Assembly (NCBI GenBank): GCA_934371915.1 | Contig: CAKROE010000033.1 | Span: 1 to 25,534, forward strand | DNA length: 25,534 nucleotides | DNA from: an uncultured Blautia sp. | GTDB lineage: Bacteria; Bacillota; Clostridia; Lachnospirales; Lachnospiraceae | Reading direction: 5' to 3' | Part shown: positions 10,623 through 19,803 of the stretch, in pieces | Layout of the letters: every line of letters starts with the position of its first letter | Position numbering within the stretch: position 1 is the stretch's first letter | Program-made: the position numbers and the translations under genes | The notes under the pieces: generated by a model | Told to the model about the DNA's origin: nothing | The model's input: the letters and a program-made list of their open reading frames with translations, nothing else | Databases searched by the model: none

Positions 10623-10876
10623 AAATCTCCTTTCTGTCTGTAAATGCTCCCGATCTGCATTTTCTTCTTGATAAGACTCATATAAATCCGTATTTTGTTA
10701 TATCACTCATGGAAATTTAAAGATTTCAGCCCTACATAAGTAAGAGCCGACATAAAGAAAGATAGAATTTGTATATATGCTCTCTGTATTTTATATCATT
10801 ATAGTCCATTTTGCTCCCAAACGCAATAGCACATTTCGGTCTGTTTTATAATTGCAAAAAAACAGGAGGTGAGCTT
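10623..10876. promoter_or_regulatory. Divergent intergenic region between comM and the XRE regulator
   Basis: This 254-base AT-rich region must hold promoters for comM (minus) and the small regulator (plus). On the plus strand TTGTAT (10769-10774), 17 bases, TATATC (10792-10797) is one candidate. A perfect TATAAT at 10847-10852 lacks a -35 but lies just before the AGGAGG site of the regulator. I see no convincing promoter for comM, no clear inverted-repeat operator and no additional gene. Confidence 0.4.
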
Positions 10877-11092
10877 ATGAAGTTTCAACGTATTCAGGAT
10901 CTTCGTGTAGATTCTGACCTTTCTCAGCGACAGCTTGGTGAAATTCTGCATATCAGTCAGCGTTCCTATTCTCATTATGAAACAGGCTCACGTGGCATTC
11001 CGATAGAAATGCTCATCCGCCTTGCTGACTATTATGACACAACAATTGATTATCTTGTAGGTCGTACCGACAACAAAGCACCTGTAAAATAA
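10877..11092 (+). CDS. Small XRE-family helix-turn-helix regulator
   Basis: A 71-residue protein that is almost entirely one HTH_3/XRE domain. RIQDLRVDSDLSQRQLGEIL gives helices 1-2. HISQRSYSHYETGSRGIP holds the recognition helix with the typical SHYETG turn. LIRLADYYDTTIDYLVGRT is the family's usual closing motif. The longer reading from 10811 adds 22 residues but has no ribosome site. The ATG at 10877 has AGGAGGTGA 6 bases before it and is the better start. There is no ligand or dimerisation domain beyond the HTH. It is one of only two plus-strand genes, flanked by the divergent comM and a convergent secreted-protein gene, and ends at a bidirectional terminator. Its target is unknown; comM or itself are the simplest guesses. 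Confidence 0.92.
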   Translation: MKFQRIQDLRVDSDLSQRQLGEILHISQRSYSHYETGSRGIPIEMLIRLADYYDTTIDYLVGRTDNKAPVK

Positions 11093-11111
11093 TCAATTCT
11101 GTTTCATCAGC

Positions 11112-11160
11112 GCAAAAAAGAGGAAACCATCCCGATTGGATCGTTTCCTCTTTTTCATTA
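11112..11160. terminator. Bidirectional terminator between the XRE regulator and the YARHG gene
   Basis: AAAAAGAGGAAAC (11115-11127) pairs perfectly with GTTTCCTCTTTTT (11143-11155). After a C-C mismatch, ATCC/GGAT extends the stem inward. Because the arms begin and end in A- and T-runs, the hairpin works as an intrinsic terminator in both directions. That fits the convergent genes ending at 11092 and 11176. Confidence 0.93.
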
Positions 11161-11175
11161 TAAAATCAGAATTTC

Positions 11176-12102
11176 TCAGTTTCCTTCACTTGCTTTTTGA
11201 TCTTCCCACTGCTGGATCTTATTGATGTTTGCGATTTCATACTCATTAAAAATGGAACCCTGCTCTGCATCAAAAGTCTCCGGATCTATCGTTCCCTGAT
11301 ACCAGGATTTGCTGTTAAAATAGTCCGCAATATAATCCGTCACAAACTGTCTTCCATGACGCGCATAAATCTCATTTTTCGCAAGCTCCAGCTGATCCGA
11401 GGTATAGTTGGAAATTTCTTCATCTGTGAGATAACGGTTACTGCTCTCCGGGAAGAAATATTCCCCACTCTCCGCAGTGACCTGCGTCTGCTCTTCTGAC
11501 GGTGTCGGTGTCACAGTCGGTTCCGGTGGATTGAGTACGACCTGGTTTCTGCTCATGATACAGTTTACATTCGGATACACGGAAGATACCGGTTCTGCAG
11601 TACTCACCCGCAGATAAAGCTGCCCGTTATCAAATGTCAGATTACCGGAAGCTGAATTTCCCGCTGAATCACCAAATGAAAATGCCGCCGCATTCCCGGC
11701 AACTTCTGCTGATATATCCGCAGACACTGCCTGCGTCTGTCCTGCATCCGTCTGATAAAAACTAAATGACACCGCATCCTGAGTGATGTTGTAAACATTG
11801 ATCGTTACAAGTCCATCTGTACTGTACCAGTAATCCCAGAAATCATCCGGATTAAATGTCACTCTCTGCTCCGGGACCGGAGTCGGTGTTGCTGTCGGTC
11901 TCGGTGTCGGACTCGGAGACGGTATTGCCGTAGGCTCCGGGGTCGGAGTCAGTTTCGCCGCATTTTCAATTGCTTCTTTTTTTTGCTGCGCTTCTCTTGC
12001 ACTTTTCTGAAAACTCGCCAGAAGAAGAGCCGCTGCAGCAACCATAATAAAGATTGATATCAGGATGATCAGCAGTATTTTCAGCCTGTTTTTTCTTCTC
12101 AT
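11176..12102 (-). CDS. Membrane-anchored extracytoplasmic protein with C-terminal YARHG domain
   Basis: A 308-residue protein. A basic N-terminus (MRRKNRLK) precedes one hydrophobic helix at about residues 8-31, either a signal anchor or an uncleaved signal; no lipobox is seen. A Thr/Pro-rich linker at about 51-77 (PTPEPTAIPSPSPTPRP) leads to a beta-rich middle domain of about 120 residues. A second short PTVTPTPSEEQ linker follows. The C-terminal domain contains LELAKNEIYARHGRQF, the signature of the YARHG domain, which is extracellular and of unknown function. I chose ATG 12102 because AGAGGTGG lies 6-7 bases upstream; a GTG nine bases earlier falls inside that ribosome site. It follows fbp by 49 bases without a terminator and may share its transcript. 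The middle domain (starting FNPDDFWDYWYSTDG) is not one I recognise. Confidence 0.88.
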   Translation of the reverse strand: MRRKNRLKILLIILISIFIMVAAAALLLASFQKSAREAQQKKEAIENAAKLTPTPEPTAIPSPSPTPRPTATPTPVPEQRVTFNPDDFWDYWYSTDGLVTINVYNITQDAVSFSFYQTDAGQTQAVSADISAEVAGNAAAFSFGDSAGNSASGNLTFDNGQLYLRVSTAEPVSSVYPNVNCIMSRNQVVLNPPEPTVTPTPSEEQTQVTAESGEYFFPESSNRYLTDEEISNYTSDQLELAKNEIYARHGRQFVTDYIADYFNSKSWYQGTIDPETFDAEQGSIFNEYEIANINKIQQWEDQKASEGN

Positions 12103-12151
12103 TGGTACCACCTCTGTTCCAGTCTTACCTGTTGTTCTTTCTTATTTCTGT

Positions 12152-14107
12152 TTATTTCTTTTCTTTTATGTAGCCCTTACGATATGCATCCAAAAGCTGC
12201 ATAAGTTCTTCAATACGCTCCCGCAGTGCCTTTCCGGTATCGGTATCTCCCACCAGACGTCTCTTTGACGTATAATGTACAGACACTCTGTTGGATACGA
12301 TATCGCTTTCTTTTGAAACGGCATCTTCCTTGGATGTAAACGGTTCATGTGCACTTAAGATCAGCCCGTAGGAGTTGTAAATCAGAGTATAACCTGCAAT
12401 TCCTGTCACCTTCTGATATGCCTTGCAGAAGCCGCCGTCAATAACGATCACCTTGCCGTTGCATTTGACCGGGCTTTCTCCCTCTCCCTGATGTACCGGT
12501 ACGTGACCATTGATAATATGTCCGTGCTCCGGAGAAAGATCAAATTCCTGAAGCAGCGTATCCACTACTTCTTCATTTTCAAGCAGATGATAGTATGCAC
12601 CTTTCGTCTCTTTGTGTGTTTCTTTATCTGCTATAAAATATCTCTCAAATGTAGTCATCTTATCCTTACCAAATAATGGGGAGGACGGACTTGCCCAGAT
12701 AAACCAGAGGATATCCATACCTTTTCGCTGTTCCAAACTGTCGACCGCAAAAAAAGCTCTTCTTACATAAGTCTCAAGCACATCATACAACTCACGGCCT
12801 TTGTATTTCTTTCCGTAAATCTGGATTTCTTTCAGACTGCCATCTTCGTTCAGCGGGATACATCCATGGAAAAGCAGATTGCCATTATATATCTTGTACA
12901 GACCGCCTTTATCCAGAAGCAGGCGCATATGTTTCTGAAGTTTTTCGCAGTTGCGGAAAGCTGTTTCCATACGATCTATCACATCACGCTCTCCTGCGGT
13001 CAGTTCATACGGATGTTTCCAGTCAATCGTCGGGAATTCTGTATCCAGCATCGGATATTCTTTTCCGTCCGGGAGCGTCACGGTTCCCTTTGCCGGATCA
13101 ATCCTGTGAAGCAGACAGCGGTCTTCCATATGGAATTCTCTGTGTCTGCGGATAAGCTGTCCCTCAAGCTTGAACTGAATAATAGAAATTGCCTTATGCA
13201 TCTTCTGACCCAGTTCTTTTTCCAGTGCATTATAATTAGAAGTTCCCTTCATCTCAAATGCATTACACGGATCATCTTTGTAAACTTCCATGGCAAAAGT
13301 AGCAAGCGGAAGCATATTGATTCCATAACCATCTTCAAGAATATCAAGATTGCCATACCGAATGCTGTTGCGCAGTACCGTTGCAATACATGCACGCTGT
13401 CCGACAGCAGCTCCCATCCATACAACATCATGATTTCCCCACTGAATATCGAGGGAATGGTAATTCATCAGACGGTCCATAATAAAATGCGGACCCGGTC
13501 CACGGTCAAAAATATCACCGAGAATGTGAAGGTGATCCACAACAAGGCGCTGGATCAGTTCTGCAAGCGCAATGATAAAGTTCTCTGCGCGTCCGATCTG
13601 AATGATCGTATTTACAATCGAATCATAGTACGCCTCTTTGTCCAGAACCTCCGCTTTTTCCGTGATCAGTTCCTCGATCACATAAGCATAATCCGTCGGA
13701 AGGGCCTTACGTACTTTGGAACGTGTATATTTCGATGCCGTTGTCTTGCAGACTTCGATCAGCCGATACAGTGTGATCTTGTACCAGTTTTCCATATCCT
13801 CTTCCGTCTTTTTGACAAGCTGCATTTTTTCCTTCGGATAATAGATCAGAGTTGCCAGTGCTTTCTTGTCATTGTTACTCAGCGTATGTCCAAATACATC
13901 ATCTATTTTCTTTCGAACTGCACCGGAACCGTTTCGGAGCACATGTGAAAATGCTCCATATTCCCCATGCAGATCCGACATAAAATGCTCCGTGCCTTTC
14001 GGAAGGTTCAAAATCGACTGAAGATTGATGATTTCCGTAGAAGCCTTCCCAATCGTCGGGTAAAGTTCCGCAAGTCTCTGTAAATATCTCAATTCCTCTT
14101 TTTTCAT
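12152..14107 (-). CDS. fbp: Fructose-1,6-bisphosphatase, class III
   Basis: Class III FBPase hydrolyses fructose 1,6-bisphosphate to fructose 6-phosphate in gluconeogenesis and is characteristic of Firmicutes. The 651-residue length is right for the class. The metallophosphatase metal-site motifs are in order: MSDLHGE at 43-49, LGDIFDRGPGP at 196-206, WGNHDVVWMG at 223-232, and later INGHVPVHQGEGESP. The start MKKEELRYLQRLAELYPTIG is typical and AAAGGAG lies 7 bases before the ATG. It follows polC by 84 bases; I see no clear promoter or terminator in that gap, so partial cotranscription is possible. The YARHG protein follows it. Confidence 0.97.
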   Translation of the reverse strand: MKKEELRYLQRLAELYPTIGKASTEIINLQSILNLPKGTEHFMSDLHGEYGAFSHVLRNGSGAVRKKIDDVFGHTLSNNDKKALATLIYYPKEKMQLVKKTEEDMENWYKITLYRLIEVCKTTASKYTRSKVRKALPTDYAYVIEELITEKAEVLDKEAYYDSIVNTIIQIGRAENFIIALAELIQRLVVDHLHILGDIFDRGPGPHFIMDRLMNYHSLDIQWGNHDVVWMGAAVGQRACIATVLRNSIRYGNLDILEDGYGINMLPLATFAMEVYKDDPCNAFEMKGTSNYNALEKELGQKMHKAISIIQFKLEGQLIRRHREFHMEDRCLLHRIDPAKGTVTLPDGKEYPMLDTEFPTIDWKHPYELTAGERDVIDRMETAFRNCEKLQKHMRLLLDKGGLYKIYNGNLLFHGCIPLNEDGSLKEIQIYGKKYKGRELYDVLETYVRRAFFAVDSLEQRKGMDILWFIWASPSSPLFGKDKMTTFERYFIADKETHKETKGAYYHLLENEEVVDTLLQEFDLSPEHGHIINGHVPVHQGEGESPVKCNGKVIVIDGGFCKAYQKVTGIAGYTLIYNSYGLILSAHEPFTSKEDAVSKESDIVSNRVSVHYTSKRRLVGDTDTGKALRERIEELMQLLDAYRKGYIKEKK

Positions 14108-14191
14108 GTTCTTCTCCTTTTTGCCATGTTAGCATATCCCACGTTCCGATCAGTAATACGAACTTACTGCACGTCTTTTATATATGCAGGA

Positions 14192-17100
14192 TTATGCAAT
14201 TACTCCGTCGAACAGCGAGAACTGGTTGGACTGCGGAATATCTCCGAACAATCCCAGGTCATCCATAAGGTCGATGACCGTTTTGCTGACTTTTGTCCTG
14301 TCGCGAAAATCATCTTTTGACAGGAATTTTCCCTGCTTCGCCGCATCTACCACGGCCTCTGCAGCCTTATCTCCCATACCTTCAATACAGTTCAGTGCCG
14401 GCATCAGTTTCCCGTCTATGATCTGAAAACGGTTTGCCTTTGCGCGGTAAAGATCGATCGGCATAAATTCCAGCCCGCGCGCATACATTTCCTGCACGAT
14501 TCGCATATCTTTGATCGTATCCTGTTCTTTCTTTGATGCCGCATCACCTTTTTTACGCAGTTCCGCCAGATAAAAGTCCAGTCTCTCACGCCCCATACAC
14601 ATCGTCTCATAGGAAAATGCTGTTGCACGGATGCTGAAAAAAGCCGCATAATATGCCAGTGGTTTAAATACCTTGAACCAGGCAATACGCCATGCCATCA
14701 TAACGTATGCCGCAGCATGTGCTTTCGGGAACATATACTTGATCTTTTTACATGACCAGATATACCATTCCGGCACATTATGTTCTCTCATAGTTGCCTC
14801 CCACTCATCACGAAGTCCTTTACCTTTACGGACCGCCTCCATGATGGTGAACGCAAGACTGCTCTCTACACCCATACTGATAAGGTAGATCATGATATCA
14901 TCTCGTGTACAGATTGCAGTGGAAATCGTTGCTTTTCCTTCTTCGATCAAGGTCTGTGCATTGCCAAGCCATACGTCCGTACCATGAGACAGACCCGCAA
15001 TACGTACAAGGTCAGAAAAATACTTTGGCTTTGTATCAATCAGCATCTGCATCGCAAAATCCGTACCAAACTCCGGTACACCAAGACAGCCAAGCTTACA
15101 TCCTCCGATATCTTCCGGTTTGATTCCCAATGCCTCCGTACCTGCAAACAAAGACATAACTTCTTTGCTGTCCAGAGGAACACCCCTGGCGCTTAAGCCT
15201 GTAAGATCCTCCAGCATACGGATCATTGTCGGATCATCGTGTCCGAGAATATCAAGTTTCAGAAGGTTTCCGTCAATAGAATGATAATCAAAATGTGTCG
15301 TGATGATATCACTGTTTTCGTCATTTGCAGGATGCTGTACCGGTGTAAATTTCTCAATTTCCTCACCTACCGGAAGAACGATGATACCGCCCGGATGCTG
15401 TCCGGTCGTTCTTCGGATACCGGTGCATCCCTGAACGATACGGTTGATCTCGCAGTAACGCTTATGCTGTCCTCGTTCTTCATAGTAGTTTTTAACATAA
15501 CCGAACGCTGTTTTTTCCGCAAGCGTACCGATGGTTCCTGCCTTGAAGGTCTGGCCTTTTCCGAAAATAACCTCTGTATATCGATGCGCATTCGCCTGAT
15601 ATTCACCAGAGAAGTTAAGGTCAATATCAGGCTCTTTGTCTCCCTTAAATCCAAGGAACGTTTCAAAAGGAATGTCGAATCCCTCTTTATTCATCTTTGT
15701 TCCACATTTCGGGCAGACGCGGTCCGGCATATCGCATCCCGCCATGCCACCAAATTTTTTAACTTCCGGTGAATCGAAATCACTGTATTTGCAATTCGGA
15801 CAAAGATAATGCGGCGGCAGCGGGTTTACTTCCGTAATACCGGACATAGTTGCTGCAAGCGAAGATCCTACAGATCCTCGGGAACCTACCAGATATCCGT
15901 CTTCGTTTGATTTCCATACCAGCTTTTGCGCAATGATATACATAACCGCATAACCGTTGGAAATAATAGAATGGAGTTCTTTATTCAGTCTGTCTTCTAC
16001 AATCTGTGGAAGCACTTCTCCATACATCTCATGTGCTTTATTAAAACAGATATCCTTCAGATCCTGATCTGAATTTTCGATGACCGGAGGATATTTGTCC
16101 GGATGGATCGGTGATATCTTCTCTATCATATCTGCGATTTTGTTCGTATTTGTGATGACAACTTCTTCTGCCTTTTCACTTCCGAGATATGAAAATTCTT
16201 CCAGCATCTCTTCCGTCGTACGCAGATACAGCGGTGCCTGATTATCTGCATCAGAAAAACCGTTTCCTGCCATAATGATACGACGGTATATTTCATCCTG
16301 CGGATCCATAAAATGCACGTCACAGGTTGCAACAACCGGCTTCTTGAACTGGTCACCCAGTTTGACGATTTTTTTGTTGATCTCGATCAGGTCTTCATTG
16401 GACTGAATACGGTCATTCTTTTCATCTGCCAGCATAAATGCATTGTTTCCGAGCGGCTGGATTTCCAGATAATCATAGAAATTTACAAGTCTTGCAATCT
16501 CCGGTTCCGGTGCATTTCGAAGAATTGCCTGATACAGTTCTCCCGCCTCACAGGCACTTCCGATCAGAAGTCCGTCTCTGTGTTCGAGAAACAGACTCTT
16601 CGGTACGCGAGGACGACGACGATAATATTTCAGATGCGACTGGCTCACAAGCTTATACAGGTTGATTCTGCCTGTCTCATTTCTTGCTAAAATGATTGCA
16701 TGATAAGTCGGCAGTTTCTTGATCGTGTTGACCGATACGTTTCCCTGCCGGTTCAGTGCATCCACATCATAAATATCACGTTCTTTCAGCATTTCCACAA
16801 AGCGTACAAAAATTTCCGCGGTACATGCCGCATCATCCACTGCCCTGTGGTGATGATCCAGAGATACCCCGACTGCTTTGGCTACTGTATCCAGCTTGAA
16901 ACGGTTCAGCGCCGGCAGAAGAAAACGTGCCATACCCACCGTATCAACATATGTATACTCCTGCTGCAGCCCCTGTCTCTTACAGTTTTCGATAATAAAG
17001 CTCATATCAAAGTCCGCATTGTGCGCTACCATAACCGCACCCTCACAGAATTCCAGAAACTGCGGAAGTATTGTCTGAATATCCGGTGCATCCATAACCA

Positions 17101-18667
17101 TAGAATCATTGATGCTTGTCAACTGCTCGATTCTGTACGGAATCGGTACTTTCGGGTTTACAAATGTTGAAAAACGATCTGTGATCACGCCGTTTTCCAC
17201 GCGGACTGCACCAATCTCAATAATCTGGCAGGTCAACGGTGAGAAACCGGTTGTTTCGATATCAAATACAACAAATTTTCCGTCTATCGACTGTCCTTTG
17301 CTGTTGGTAACGATACCTTTGAGGTCATCTACCAGATAAGCCTCCATACCATAAAGTACTTTAAAATCAGATTCTTTGGGGACACAGCCGCCCCATGCAT
17401 CAAAACAGTGGTTTGCCTCCGGAAATGCCTGTACGACACCATGGTCCGTGATCGCAATTGCCTTATGCCCCCACTCATAAGCACGTTTTACCAGATCTTT
17501 TGCCGTGGTAACACCATCCATATCACTCATCTTTGTATGGCAGTGCAGTTCCACACGCTTCTGTGGGCTGGTATCCATTCTCGTACTTCGAAAGTCTGCA
17601 ATCTTTTTGATTCCGGAAATTGATCCGACTGTAAGTTCACTGTCGAAACGGTCAATTGTCGTAACACCCTTAAACTTCAGAAAAGCGCCCTTTTTAACAG
17701 ACTCTGTTACTTCCGGTACCTGTTCGTTACGCAGAAACATTTTGATCACGATGGAATCTGTAAAGTCCGTCACAGGAAAAATAAGAATTGTTTTTTCGTT
17801 ACGGATTTCCCTTGCCTCTACATCCATAACCTGACCACGGATAATAACTTCGCCCATCTCACCTGTGATGGCTTCCAGATCAATCGTATCGCCCTCAAAA
17901 TCTCTTCCATAAACCACATCCGGATTGCTGTCCCTGCGAAAACCACCGTGGAAATCTCCACGTGCACCTTTCTTTTCGAAAGTTTTGGCTTTCTGCTCCG
18001 GTTTGCCTTTGGCCTCGGCCTTTTTGCTGTCTTTTTTGTCCTCCGCTGCTTCCCCGGTCTTTGTTTCCTGTGTCTCTTCCGGGGTCAGTTTCGCATGTTT
18101 TAATACATTTGCGACCTCCTGACGGATCTGCAGGGCTGCATTCTTGCGATATTTGCTTTCCTCTGCCTCCACAAACTGCAGATTTATCTTAAGATTCATA
18201 CCGCAGCGTTCGCAGAATACTTTCTGCAGGTACTCCACAAGAATCTCACTTTTTTCTCTGGAAATTACAGAATCCGGAAGTGTCAGATCCATCTGTTGTT
18301 CAGATGGAAAACTGATCTGCGAACGTTTGAACAGATTGTACTCAAGCATATTATAGTTCTTCAGTTCTATTTCCATGCTGGAGCGGTAAACATCCAGAAA
18401 ATTTTCCGGGGAATACTGTTTTGACAGATGGAAACGTTCGATCACCGTCACCTGCATTTCCAGCCCGGCAAAAAACTGTCGTTCAATCTGATCTTCCAGT
18501 GCCATAATATATTTCTTATGGATCCAGCGTTCACTGTGGATATAAACCCACAGTCTGGTCTTTGCCGGATTGCAGGCTACTCTCGAAACAGTAACCATCT
18601 CCAGCCATTCCTGTAGCTGATCTTTTACTTTTAAGTTGGGAAATACATCGAAAAATTCTTTTTCCAC
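14192..18667 (-). CDS. polC: DNA polymerase III alpha subunit, PolC type
   Basis: PolC is the main replicative polymerase of low-GC Gram-positives, with built-in 3'-5' proofreading. At 1491 residues it is of normal length. Domain order: N-terminal domain with a charged Lys/Glu-rich linker (about 190-235); OB fold (about 265-345); PHP domain starting RVELHCHTKMSDMDG (about 370) and interrupted by a DEDDh exonuclease with VVFDIETTGFS, VAHNADFDMSF and HHRAVDDAACTAEIF (about 462-630). A zinc-binding segment with CPNC and CPKC follows (about 955-995), then the polymerase palm with PDIDLNFSGE (about 1013) and LKLDILGHDDPTM (about 1138). The start is GTG at 18667. Its ribosome site AAGGAG overlaps the stop codon of ispG, 15 bases away, so the two are translationally close. 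Confidence 0.98.
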   Translation of the reverse strand: MEKEFFDVFPNLKVKDQLQEWLEMVTVSRVACNPAKTRLWVYIHSERWIHKKYIMALEDQIERQFFAGLEMQVTVIERFHLSKQYSPENFLDVYRSSMEIELKNYNMLEYNLFKRSQISFPSEQQMDLTLPDSVISREKSEILVEYLQKVFCERCGMNLKINLQFVEAEESKYRKNAALQIRQEVANVLKHAKLTPEETQETKTGEAAEDKKDSKKAEAKGKPEQKAKTFEKKGARGDFHGGFRRDSNPDVVYGRDFEGDTIDLEAITGEMGEVIIRGQVMDVEAREIRNEKTILIFPVTDFTDSIVIKMFLRNEQVPEVTESVKKGAFLKFKGVTTIDRFDSELTVGSISGIKKIADFRSTRMDTSPQKRVELHCHTKMSDMDGVTTAKDLVKRAYEWGHKAIAITDHGVVQAFPEANHCFDAWGGCVPKESDFKVLYGMEAYLVDDLKGIVTNSKGQSIDGKFVVFDIETTGFSPLTCQIIEIGAVRVENGVITDRFSTFVNPKVPIPYRIEQLTSINDSMVMDAPDIQTILPQFLEFCEGAVMVAHNADFDMSFIIENCKRQGLQQEYTYVDTVGMARFLLPALNRFKLDTVAKAVGVSLDHHHRAVDDAACTAEIFVRFVEMLKERDIYDVDALNRQGNVSVNTIKKLPTYHAIILARNETGRINLYKLVSQSHLKYYRRRPRVPKSLFLEHRDGLLIGSACEAGELYQAILRNAPEPEIARLVNFYDYLEIQPLGNNAFMLADEKNDRIQSNEDLIEINKKIVKLGDQFKKPVVATCDVHFMDPQDEIYRRIIMAGNGFSDADNQAPLYLRTTEEMLEEFSYLGSEKAEEVVITNTNKIADMIEKISPIHPDKYPPVIENSDQDLKDICFNKAHEMYGEVLPQIVEDRLNKELHSIISNGYAVMYIIAQKLVWKSNEDGYLVGSRGSVGSSLAATMSGITEVNPLPPHYLCPNCKYSDFDSPEVKKFGGMAGCDMPDRVCPKCGTKMNKEGFDIPFETFLGFKGDKEPDIDLNFSGEYQANAHRYTEVIFGKGQTFKAGTIGTLAEKTAFGYVKNYYEERGQHKRYCEINRIVQGCTGIRRTTGQHPGGIIVLPVGEEIEKFTPVQHPANDENSDIITTHFDYHSIDGNLLKLDILGHDDPTMIRMLEDLTGLSARGVPLDSKEVMSLFAGTEALGIKPEDIGGCKLGCLGVPEFGTDFAMQMLIDTKPKYFSDLVRIAGLSHGTDVWLGNAQTLIEEGKATISTAICTRDDIMIYLISMGVESSLAFTIMEAVRKGKGLRDEWEATMREHNVPEWYIWSCKKIKYMFPKAHAAAYVMMAWRIAWFKVFKPLAYYAAFFSIRATAFSYETMCMGRERLDFYLAELRKKGDAASKKEQDTIKDMRIVQEMYARGLEFMPIDLYRAKANRFQIIDGKLMPALNCIEGMGDKAAEAVVDAAKQGKFLSKDDFRDRTKVSKTVIDLMDDLGLFGDIPQSNQFSLFDGVIA

Positions 18668-18682
18668 GTTTTATGTCTCTCC

Positions 18683-19738
18683 TTATGCTTCCCAGTGGAG
18701 CAATTCCTCACGAAGAGTATCCAGAAGCCGGTCTTCCGGTACTTTCTTTACAATTTCACCTTTTTTGATAAGAAGTCCCACGCCGACTCCGCCTGCGATT
18801 CCGATATCTGCTTCCTTTGCCTCTCCCGGTCCGTTAACTACACATCCCATGACAGCAACTTTGATATCCAGCGGAATATCCTGTACCATTGCCTCAACCT
18901 GATTTGCAAGACCGATCAGATCAATACGTGTACGTCCACAGGTCGGGCAGGAAACAACCTCAACGCCTCCCTTACGCAGTCCGAGTGTCTTGAGGATGCG
19001 TTTCGCCGATTTGATTTCTTCCAGCGGTGCACCTGTCAGGGAAACGCGGATCGTATCACCGATTCCCTGTGAAAGGATAATCCCCAGTCCTACCGCTGAT
19101 TTGATGTTTCCGGAATAAAGAGTTCCTGCCTCTGTGATTCCCACATGAAGCGGATGATCTGTCTTTTCGGCAATCAGCTCATGTGCTTTCGCACACATCA
19201 TAACATCGGAGGATTTGATGCTGATCACCAGATTATCATAACCCATTTCTTCGATAATACGAACTTTATCCAGTGCACTCTCCACAAGTCCCTCTGCGGT
19301 CACACCCTGATATTTTTCAACGAGTTCTTTCTCGAGGGAACCGCTGTTTACACCGACCCGAATCGGAATGTTACGTTCTTTTGCTACATCTACGACAGCC
19401 TGAATCCGGTCTGTACTTCCGATATTTCCGGGATTAATACGGATTTTGTCCGCACCATTTTCCATTGCTGCAATTGCAAGGCGATAGTCAAAATGAATAT
19501 CAGCAACCAGCGGAATATGGATCTGTTTCTTAATTTCTTTTAAAGCCTGTGCTGCTTCCATCGTCGGCACTGCGCAGCGGATGATATCACATCCGGCTGC
19601 TTCAAGTTCCAGAATCTGGCGCACAGTTGCCTCTGCATCTTCTGTTTTTGTGTTTGTCATAGACTGGATCAGAATCGGGTTTCCGCCGCCTATCTTTTTG
19701 TTTCCTATCTGCACAACTTTTGTATGATCACGATACAT
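18683..19738 (-). CDS. ispG: 4-hydroxy-3-methylbut-2-en-1-yl diphosphate synthase
   Basis: IspG (GcpE) is a [4Fe-4S] enzyme of the MEP isoprenoid pathway. It converts 2-C-methyl-D-erythritol 2,4-cyclodiphosphate to HMBPP. The 351 residues have the TIM-barrel start TKVVQIGNKKIGGGNPILIQSMTNT and the ADIHFDYRLA and KIRINPGNIG motifs. The C-terminal cluster domain carries the three ligand cysteines, Cys264 and Cys267 in CPTCGRTRID and Cys299 in MGCVVNGPGEA, with the fourth-ligand Glu306. AAAGGAG precedes the ATG. The usual dxr-rseP neighbours are absent; instead polC follows with a 15-base gap. A hairpin terminator stands about 20 bases before its start codon. Confidence 0.98.
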   Translation of the reverse strand: MYRDHTKVVQIGNKKIGGGNPILIQSMTNTKTEDAEATVRQILELEAAGCDIIRCAVPTMEAAQALKEIKKQIHIPLVADIHFDYRLAIAAMENGADKIRINPGNIGSTDRIQAVVDVAKERNIPIRVGVNSGSLEKELVEKYQGVTAEGLVESALDKVRIIEEMGYDNLVISIKSSDVMMCAKAHELIAEKTDHPLHVGITEAGTLYSGNIKSAVGLGIILSQGIGDTIRVSLTGAPLEEIKSAKRILKTLGLRKGGVEVVSCPTCGRTRIDLIGLANQVEAMVQDIPLDIKVAVMGCVVNGPGEAKEADIGIAGGVGVGLLIKKGEIVKKVPEDRLLDTLREELLHWEA

Positions 19739-19756
19739 AATCTTCTCTCCTTTTAG

Positions 19757-19790
19757 CGAAAAAGCGGAGCTGTCTATACCAAACAGCCCC
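19757..19790 (-). terminator. Terminator after telA
   Basis: On the minus strand GGGGCTGT pairs with ACAGCTCC (19766-19790, one G-T pair) around a 9-base loop. GCTTTTTCGC follows. It lies 14 bases after the telA stop and ends about 20 bases before the ispG start codon. The stem is short and the U-run only five, so it may be leaky. Confidence 0.75.
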
Positions 19791-19803
19791 TCTTATCCAT
19801 ATA

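Noticed and set aside
10811..10876. Longer N-terminus of the XRE regulator
   Set aside because: No ribosome site at 10811; it would place the possible TATAAT at 10847-10852 inside coding sequence, while AGGAGG serves the ATG at 10877.
12866..13948. Long plus-strand open frame (360 codons) opposite fbp
   Set aside because: It lies wholly antisense to a well-recognised fbp, has no ribosome site, and its translation is Cys/His/Phe-rich and unlike any protein family.
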